Shown: one piece after another, positions 58,501-64,000 of the stretch
Numbering within the stretch: the stretch's first letter is position 1
How the letters are laid out: every line of letters begins with the position of its first letter
Source of the DNA: Channallabes apus
Lineage: Eukaryota > Chordata > Actinopteri > Siluriformes > Clariidae
Reading direction: 5' to 3'
NCBI GenBank assembly: GCA_030522415.1
Contig: CM060115.1
Span: 15,694,455 to 15,758,454 of the forward strand
Length of the DNA stretch: 64,000 bases
Program-made: the position numbers and the translations under genes
Notes under the pieces: model-generated
Seen by the model: only the letters and a program-made list of their open reading frames with translations
Told to the model about the DNA's origin: nothing
Database searches by the model: none

Positions 58501-60960
58501 ACCACATATACTACTGTACACTAACCTCATATACTACTGTACACTAACACCACATATACTACTGTACACTAACGCCTCATATACTACTGTACACTAACAC
58601 CACATATACTACTGTACACTAACACCACATATACTACTGTACACTAACCTCATATACTACTGTACACTAACACCACATATACTACTGTACACTAACACCA
58701 CATATACTACTGTACACTAACCTCATATACTACTGTACACTAACACCTCATATACTACTGTACACTAACACCACATATACTACTGTACACTAACACCACA
58801 TATACTACTGTACACTAACCTCATATACTACTGTACACTAACACCACATATACTACTGTACACTAACACCACATATACTACTGTACACTAACCTCATATA
58901 CTACTGTACACTAACACCTCATATACTACTGTACACTAACACCTCATATACTACTGTACACTAACACCACATATACTACTGTACACTAACACCTCATATA
59001 CTACTGTACACTAACCTCATATACTACTGTACACTAACACCACATATACTACTGTACACTAACACCTCATATACTACTGTACACTAACACCTCATATACT
59101 ACTGTACACTAACACCACATATACTACTGTACACTAACACCTCATATACTACTGTACACTAACCTCATATACTACTGTACACTAACACCACATATACTAC
59201 TGTACACTAACACCTCATATACTACTGTACACTAACCTCATATACTACTGTACACTAACGCCACATATACTACTGTACACTAACGCCACATATACTACTG
59301 TACACTAACACCTCATATACTACTGTACACTAACACCTCATATACTACTGTACACTAACACCACATATACTACTGTACACTAACACCACATATACTACTG
59401 TACACTAACCTCATATACTACTGTACACTAACGCCACATATACTACTGTACACTAACACCACATATACTACTGTACACTAACACCTCATATACTACTGTA
59501 CACTAACACCACATATACTACTGTACACTAACACCTCATATACTACTGTACACTAACACCTCATATACTACTGTACACTAACCTCATATACTACTGTACA
59601 CTAACGCCTCATATACTACTGTACACTAACCTCATATACTACTGTACACTAACACCTCATATACTACTGTACACTAACACCTCATATACTACTGTACACT
59701 AACACCACATATACTACTGTACACTAACACCTCATATACTACTGTACACTAACACCTCATATACTACTGTACACTAACACCACATATACTACTGTACACT
59801 AACACCTCATATACTACTGTACACTAACCTCATATACTACTGTACACTAACCTCATATACTACTGTACACTAACACCACATATACTACTGTACACTAACT
59901 TGTTGTGTTACTACTTGTTTTTTTGTTGTATTTAACGGCCATAGTGATTTGGGATTCTGTATATGGCAATGGAAAAAGAATGCATTTTAGTCCAATGCAG
60001 ATACATTAAAGAACCATATATGTGTACTACTGAGCATTAACATGTTTTATGGAGAAGAAGATATGATAACTAGTTGCCTACAAGTATTTTAATGGTGCAA
60101 AAAGTCCAACTTCAGAGGCACGTCATCAGTAACCTTTATTGGAATGTAAATGTACATCCAAGCTTAGCTGCAGGAATCTGTGAGAGCAACATACAAGAAA
60201 ATTAGTGACCCAGGGCAGGCTTAGTAACAATTACCCCTGTGTGGTCTACAATAAACATTAGTGCTGTCAGAATGAAGGATTCATCCAAGTGGTTAAATTT
60301 TTATATATATATAATGTGTGTGTGTGTATATACAGTATATATCATTCCTGTTACCTTCCTGGTGCTGTTTCCTTCCTCGCTGGTGTTTGGTTGTGACATT
60401 TCGCTCGAATCTTGAGTCTCTATCACGGACAGCTTCGTCTACTTATCACAACCTTATCAACCGAAAATGCTAATTTATTCAAACGTCCTTGCTGGAGTGT
60501 GTGACGTAACGTCATGTGCAGGTGCGATGGATTGCGTACCAACCAACAGGGTGTCGGAATGGTATGTTTATACTTCTCATCCAACCACGATCAAATTCGC
60601 TCCATCCGGATGGCGCAACAGAGACACACACACAGACACACACACACACACACAGGATACACAGCTGTCATGGCCCAGTAGGCAACACACACCGCGAGCA
60701 GGACGAAGGTGATAATCGGATAAAACAGCGTCGACATCACACAGCCGATCGCCCTGAGAGAGAGACAGAGTGATGTAATGGGTGAAGTGGGCGGAGTCTG
60801 TACCTGTAAGTGAGGTATAACGTGAGTGTAACAGGTAAAGTGGGCGGAGTCTGTACCTGCTCCCCTCTTTGAGCAGAGCGATGGCGATACACACTCGCCT
60901 CCTCAAGAAGATCAACACCAAAACAATCACACACTCCGTCACCGCCAGCACGATTGCTGG

Positions 60961-61000
<40 letters not shown>

Positions 61001-61124
61001 CTATTACTGCCATGCTAATGCTATCGATAATCATAATGCTAACACCACAGGTATGCTAACGCAGAGCAAAACTTCCAATACATAATAATGATATTTTCCA
61101 TCAGACTGGACCTCGGCTCCTCCA

Positions 61125-61169
<45 letters not shown>

Positions 61170-61827
61170 GATTAGCGTTAACACTGGCAGATATCATGCT
61201 CACCCTAACCCTTGTGGCTAATACTAGGTGTAAAGTCTTACTGAAGATCAGCCAGGTCTGGCTCAGCTGCAGATAAATCCTGAAATCTGTCTGAAAGCCA
61301 AGATCAGTGACGGACACGTCAGCATCGGGGTTCCCTCTCAGAGTCACGTACTCCCAGCAGCAGTACCAGATCCCTGAGGAACCAGGAGAACCCACAGGAG
61401 AACCACAAGAGGGCGTCAGAAGAACCTCAGGAGAACCACAAACGACAGAGAAATTATGAGGAATGGAAGGAATGAACAATTTCCACTGTGTGTGTTACCG
61501 TATCCCACTGCACCGATCACACCACATATCACCGTCCACAGTAAAACTCCAGCCATCAGTCTCAGAAGAAGAATAAACAGCAGACTGATCACCATGGTAA
61601 TGACCAGCCCTCTGCGCACACACACACACACGTTAACTCACTAAATAATTTAAAAAGTTAACTAAGAGAAGCTGTAACTGTGCTGATCATGTGACTGGCA
61701 GTGGGCGTGGCCTGTTCTGGTGTACAGTTAGAGTCTCACATGAGGATCCAGATCCAGGTCCTGCTGAGGTCCTCAAAAATCTTCACTGTGAAGTCCTTAG
61801 CATCCAGCAGACTGAAAATACCCCTGT

Positions 61828-61870
<43 letters not shown>

Positions 61871-62788
61871 CTGAGTCTCACTCTCTCAGGTCAGCACCAG
61901 CAGGTTTAGTTTCAGCACCACTGCAGTTACTGGTGAGGGGAGGGGCTTATTAGGACGTGGACCTTTTAGCATGCTAGCTAGCTAGTTAGTGAGACATTAT
62001 GATCTGTTACCGAGTCTGAAGGAAACTCCTGGATCTGATTTGAACCTGTGTGTCCTCAGATCATCTCATATCACATTAATAATCAACATCTTACAGACTA
62101 TCAAGGTTTTACAGTTAATATACTGATAAACTCTCACATTCTATATAAAACATTTACAATCCTATTATTATTATTATTATTATTATTATTTATTATGATG
62201 TAAACAGGAAGTGCAGTTTGTAAACAGTGTTTGACAAACTGAGACTCAGACTCCAGATCCGAGTCAGAAGCAAACTCATGCACACGTGCAGCTCGACTGC
62301 AACGCTGAGACTGAGAGCAGACGTCTCTTACAGTCCGAGTCTCCTACCCTGATAAAGCAGACGACTCTCGCCTGGAGATATAAACAGATATAACACACAC
62401 ACACACACACGAGATTACCATTCCCTGTTAGAGTGTGTTATGACTCTGAGCTGAGAAACTGGACCTCAGAACTTTATTCACCGTCTCTCACTTTGTATTA
62501 CTGTTTCTCTTTTAGTTAATTATTCTGAACACTAGATGGCGCACAAACACTGAGTCACTTTCATTAAGCAAAGACTTGAGTGTAAAATCATTTCCTTTTC
62601 TGGAGTCTGGAACAAAGGTGTGTGTGTTTCAGAACACACAGGGGTTTTGTGACTCACCTGGCGGCGTCTCTCAGCTCAGACACACTCCTGCTTTCACCCC
62701 GGCCGTCTGTAAAGACGGTTTTGTTGGCGACAGTTAAAGTTCCATTTCTGGTGCTGAAATCAGGAAAACACCTCTGCAGGACTGAGCG

Positions 62789-62827
<39 letters not shown>

Positions 62828-63467
62828 TGAGATTTATTAAGAACGGTTAAAATCTCCACAGTGGTCTCCTTCAGCAATAATAATAGTGATCAGCTGACCT
62901 CATTTTTTAGTGCCTAATGGGTGTATTTACTTTTGCAAACGTCTGAACTCAGTTTATGAAAAATTAAATAAATAATCAAAATAAAAAAAATTAACTCCAG
63001 TACTTATCGACATTACACATGTTAAACATAACTTCTTTCCCACCCACATTACTCTGAGATTTAGAGACGACTCCATGCAGATGGTGGGTATAGTGGGCGG
63101 GGCATTTGATACAGAATGTAGTAGGAGGGGCTTATTATACATGGCCAAGTGGGCGGGGCCAACAGAACAGGACCCATTCTCTGTAGAGTGATTAAAGTGC
63201 ACTGTGGAATGGAAAGAGAGATAATGGATAATGGGGCGTGGCTTATGGAGAAAGACCCAGGGGGTGGGGCATGTGGGATAAGTCCCTGTGGGTGGGGCCT
63301 AGGGAACAGAGTGCTACTATTAGTGGAACATTTATTACTGTGTGTTTATTGCATCTGTAAGATAATCAGACCTGAAACTGAGTAAATAAACATCAGTGTA
63401 ACTCACAGGGTCGGCTGGGGACGAGCACCAGGGGACAGTCCTCATCTCTGATCACCTGGACAACAGA
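41474..63467 (-). CDS. slc44a5: SLC44A5-type choline transporter-like protein, 16 exons, 5' end beyond window
   Basis: Multi-pass plasma-membrane protein of the CTL/SLC44 family. Coding exons 5' to 3': 63407-63467, 62658-62781, 61740-61823, 61499-61611, 61242-61373, 60857-60956, 60661-60753, 55246-55333, 54856-55118, 54637-54731, 53265-53368, 42916-42989, 42374-42444, 42121-42209, 41810-41894, 41474-41568. All have AG/GT borders and matching phases; the sum is 1671 nt, 556 residues plus stop. Human SLC44A5 is about 700 residues, so roughly 150 N-terminal residues are outside. Landmarks: [150 protein letters not shown]. Assignment to SLC44A5 over SLC44A2/A4 rests mainly on its position next to erich3. 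No AATAAA is obvious just past the stop. Confidence 0.88.
41707..41760. repeat. RTE/Rex3-like LINE 3' tail
   Basis: gatggatagatagatacttt followed by attcatcccctggggaaatt is a common fish LINE 3' tail. It lies between the last two slc44a5 coding exons, about 50 bp from exon 41810-41894. Confidence 0.6.
43090..44264 (+). mobile_element. Tc1-like transposon, second copy, 3' end lost
   Basis: Starts after TA with CACTGTGTTCCAAATTATTA. Same family as 5199-6733 but plus strand. Transposase pieces are 43428-43622 ([20 protein letters not shown]) and 43661-43870 ([37 protein letters not shown]). Here the catalytic glutamate context NPIEN has become KPIVN, so the triad is lost. The right terminus is replaced by a (GT)n run at about 44265-44287. 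Confidence 0.85.
44291..45238 (+). mobile_element. Tc1-type deletion derivative
   Basis: 948 bp with perfect terminal inverted repeats TATACTCAGCAAAAAAAGAA at both ends. Only the N-terminal helix-turn-helix part of a transposase is readable ([20 protein letters not shown] near 44706), and the catalytic domain is missing. It is therefore non-autonomous through internal deletion. Confidence 0.85.
45239..46446 (+). pseudogene. L2-type LINE ORF2 fragment (part 1)
   Basis: Begins with [16 protein letters not shown] (before the RT), then 45298-45654 ([28 protein letters not shown]), frame changes, and 45946-46473 with [31 protein letters not shown] and [12 protein letters not shown]. It is interrupted at 46447 by another LINE and resumes at 50858 with [12 protein letters not shown]. 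Confidence 0.87.
46447..50849 (-). mobile_element. Second L2-type LINE family inserted in the first, near full length
   Basis: Minus strand, flanked by target duplication cctctagg (46439-46446, 50850-50857). The 3' end reads, on the plus strand, caaggcaaggtaaatttatt. Pieces in order: ORF1 esterase (50838-50572 with [12 protein letters not shown]; 50468-50232 with [16 protein letters not shown]), endonuclease (49855-49532 with [13 protein letters not shown]; 49535-49176 with [14 protein letters not shown] and [10 protein letters not shown]), linker (48438-47983) and the post-RT region (47563-47273 with [14 protein letters not shown]). All are in broken frames. A nested copy sits at 48712-49205. 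Confidence 0.85.
48712..49205 (-). mobile_element. Nested 5'-truncated LINE copy
   Basis: On the minus strand: [34 protein letters not shown] and [15 protein letters not shown], then a 3' UTR with the complement of atttatttatatagcacatt at 48714. It interrupts the endonuclease-RT linker of the LINE at 46447-50849, a third level of nesting. Confidence 0.75.
50858..51124 (+). pseudogene. L2-type LINE ORF2 fragment (part 2)
   Basis: Continues part 1: [40 protein letters not shown] and [17 protein letters not shown]. It ends at the insertion of a gypsy-type LTR at 51125. An internal deletion removes the APQYLSELL region found in the copy at 53569-54634. Confidence 0.87.
51125..52720 (-). mobile_element. 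Gypsy-type LTR retrotransposon, 3' part
   Basis: Minus strand. A 682-bp putative 3' LTR at 51125-51806 begins TGTAGCGC and ends GTTACA, with a cctataagagg TATA-like box. It is preceded by a G-rich polypurine tract (plus strand C-run at 51811-51826). The internal part retains an integrase segment up to about 52720. The rest of the element (capsid, protease, RT, 5' LTR) is absent. Confidence 0.72.
51956..52429 (-). pseudogene. Gypsy integrase N-terminal fragment
   Basis: Frame with the integrase zinc-binding H2C2 motif: [20 protein letters not shown] then [13 protein letters not shown]. Upstream sequence to about 52720 reads as further integrase-linked protein ([18 protein letters not shown]) in a shifted frame. 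The DDE core downstream is not present; the frame runs into unrelated sequence. Confidence 0.75.
52728..52968 (+). mobile_element. L2-type LINE 3' UTR fragment
   Basis: gatgaggatgggtttcctgt through ttaaaagcgctgtacaaata. It may be the tail of the copy interrupted by the gypsy element, since it follows directly. Confidence 0.8.
52970..53198. repeat. Tc1/mariner terminal fragments
   Basis: First a 39-bp end of the Tc1 family at 5199-6733 (catccaatttgcataatatt, ggaacgcggtgtac). Then a fragment beginning caggtccttctcaaaaaatt that resembles the end of another widespread fish Tc1/mariner family. Confidence 0.6.
53203..53253 (+). repeat. (TG)n microsatellite next to slc44a5 donor
   Basis: About 25 TG units ending 12 bp from exon 53265-53368, on the donor side. 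In the gene's sense this is a (CA)n run shortly after gtgaga. Confidence 0.95.
53395..53433. repeat. (AT)n microsatellite
   Basis: About 19 AT units, about 25 bp upstream (gene sense) of slc44a5 exon 53265-53368. Confidence 0.95.
53569..54634 (+). mobile_element. 5'-truncated L2-type LINE abutting an slc44a5 splice donor
   Basis: Frame 53557-53928 reads [40 protein letters not shown] and [16 protein letters not shown], then the usual 3' UTR, ending caaataaaattgaattg at 54634. Exon 54637-54731 (minus) has its donor gt at 54636-54635, so LINE sequence begins at about the third to seventh intron base. Confidence 0.87.
54856..55118 (-). CDS. slc44a5: slc44a5 263-bp exon with two membrane segments
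   Basis: Encodes [10 protein letters not shown] (a possible N-glycosylation site), [18 protein letters not shown], then the hydrophobic [18 protein letters not shown] and [20 protein letters not shown]. The donor is AG|gtctcc, a weak site, but phase matches the next exon. It is unusually GC-rich compared with the flanking introns. Confidence 0.87.
55424..55712 (+). repeat. Teleost interspersed repeat, second copy, with internal (CA)n
   Basis: Same family as 8710-8985: attcattcatcttctatacc, gagcctatcccaggagactt, aggcagggtacaccctggac, an expanded (CA)n, then ctgtgggaggaaaccggagt. It lies immediately upstream (gene sense) of exon 55246-55333. Confidence 0.7.
55842..55938. mobile_element. Truncated hAT MITE
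   Basis: Carries gagtagaagtatagatacta and the acttctttagaaggtgaagt segment of the MITE at 20861-21327. Both ends are lost. Confidence 0.7.
55941..56177 (+). mobile_element. L2-type LINE 3' UTR fragment
   Basis: cacccagatgaggatgggtt through caaataaaactgaattgaat. It borders the minisatellite that starts at about 56178. Confidence 0.8.
56178..59899. repeat. 3.7-kb minisatellite of 23/25-bp units with higher-order structure
   Basis: About 150 tandem copies of a unit with constant core atatactactgtacactaac and a variable joint: ctc (23-bp form) or acctc, gcctc, accac and rare gccac/ccctc forms (25 bp). Single-base variation outside the joint is rare. It fills most of the slc44a5 intron between exons 55246-55333 and 60661-60753. 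Confidence 0.97.
59900..60660. other. slc44a5 intron, no gene recognised
   Basis: Unique-looking sequence after the minisatellite, with a short (TA)/(GT) run at 60301-60345 and (CA) runs near 60620-60655. No open frame that I can identify. Confidence 0.5.
61499..61823 (-). CDS. slc44a5: slc44a5 exons encoding the first in-window membrane pair
   Basis: Exon 61740-61823 encodes [19 protein letters not shown] and enters a membrane segment that finishes in exon 61499-61611 ([19 protein letters not shown], then [20 protein letters not shown]). This is the best-conserved SLC44 signature in the window. The junction splits an Ile codon (AT|A). Confidence 0.88.
62658..62781 (-). CDS. slc44a5: slc44a5 extracellular-loop exon
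   Basis: Encodes [20 protein letters not shown] and the following [20 protein letters not shown]. It has two candidate N-glycosylation sites (NGT, NKT) and a cysteine conserved in SLC44 proteins. Confidence 0.87.
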
Positions 63468-63471
63468 CTGG

Positions 63472-63517
<46 letters not shown>

Positions 63518-63655
63518 GAATTCTGGAAAAGTTGGGAAGTTTTTTTTTTTTTTTATAAAATGGAACTTTAAAATGACGAGTCGACATTTTATTCATAATA
63601 GAACGGAAAGAACATAAATGTTTACATGGAGAAATCTGACACTTTTATCCAATAA

Positions 63656-63716
63656 CCCTCGCACACTCCCTCGCACACTCCCTCGCACACTCCCTCGCAC
63701 ACTCCCTCGCACACAA
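63656..63716. repeat. 12-bp tandem repeat
   Basis: About five perfect copies of cctcgcacactc in the most upstream slc44a5 intron visible. Confidence 0.9.
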
Positions 63717-63842
63717 CGTTTATCCTTTTATTCACGTCACGGCATGTGTGTGTGTCCGTGTGTGTGTGTCTGTGTGTGTGACAGTCAGCCTGGCTCAGTC
63801 TAGCACCATGGCATGTGGCATGTATTATGCATGGTGATTAGT

Positions 63843-63894
<52 letters not shown>
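63843..63894 (+). repeat. (GT)n microsatellite
   Basis: About 25 GT units in the slc44a5 intron at the window end, followed by an A-run at 63913-63931. Confidence 0.95.
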
Positions 63895-63895
<1 letters not shown>

Positions 63896-64000
63896 AAACG
63901 TAGGTTGAGACAAAAAAAAAAAAAAAAAAAAGTGTGACTTTGCCAAAGCATCATGGTGATAAAATGGAGGTGTGTGAGTGACGAATGACACACGTGTACA

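Noticed and set aside
56178..59899. CRISPR-like array
   Set aside because: There are no unique spacers. Units are contiguous near-identical monomers in an intron of an animal gene.

Overview
This is a vertebrate, intron-rich window, almost certainly from a teleost fish. Dense (CA)n/(GT)n microsatellites, several Tc1-like transposons, Rex1 and L2-type LINEs, and tRNA-headed SINEs all point that way. The mix suggests an otophysan fish, perhaps a catfish, but the species cannot be proven from the sequence.

Three host genes are present. (1) Positions 728-1004 (+) hold the last two coding exons of tnni3k, the cardiac kinase. (2) Positions 2316-18084 (-) hold a complete 14-exon erich3 (glutamate-rich protein 3). 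All splice phases close to give about 1631 residues. (3) Positions 41474-63467 (-) hold the last 16 coding exons (556 residues) of a choline-transporter-like gene, best called slc44a5. Its 5' end lies beyond the window. TNNI3K(+), ERICH3(-) and SLC44A5(-) have the same order and orientation on human 1p31. The CRYZ, TYW3 and LHX8 genes that lie between ERICH3 and SLC44A5 in human are not seen here.

The 23 kb between erich3 and slc44a5 (about 18.3-41.4 kb) is almost wall-to-wall transposable elements. In order they are: an L2-type LINE fragment split by a hAT element with 8-bp target duplications; a hAT MITE; a nearly full-length L2-type LINE (-); a Tc1 element with an intact 340-codon transposase; a long L2-type LINE with an esterase-type ORF1, broken by two Rex1 insertions in opposite orientation (one with an intact 788-codon ORF); a decayed Tc1 element with about 200-bp inverted repeats; Tc1/mariner fragments; and a PIF/Harbinger remnant.

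A second TE stack fills the 10.3-kb slc44a5 intron at 43.0-53.3 kb: two Tc1 elements, an L2-type LINE split by another LINE that itself carries a nested copy, and a gypsy-type LTR fragment. A 3.7-kb minisatellite of 23/25-bp units with higher-order structure fills most of another slc44a5 intron (56.2-59.9 kb).

I see no bacterial-type system, CRISPR array, rRNA or true tRNA gene. The points most worth checking are regulatory or structural: a candidate RFX X-box upstream of erich3, LINE sequence reaching to within a few bases of an slc44a5 splice donor, the minisatellite's donor-like monomers, many acceptors whose pyrimidine tract is a (TG)n run, and the intact Tc1 and Rex1 ORFs.
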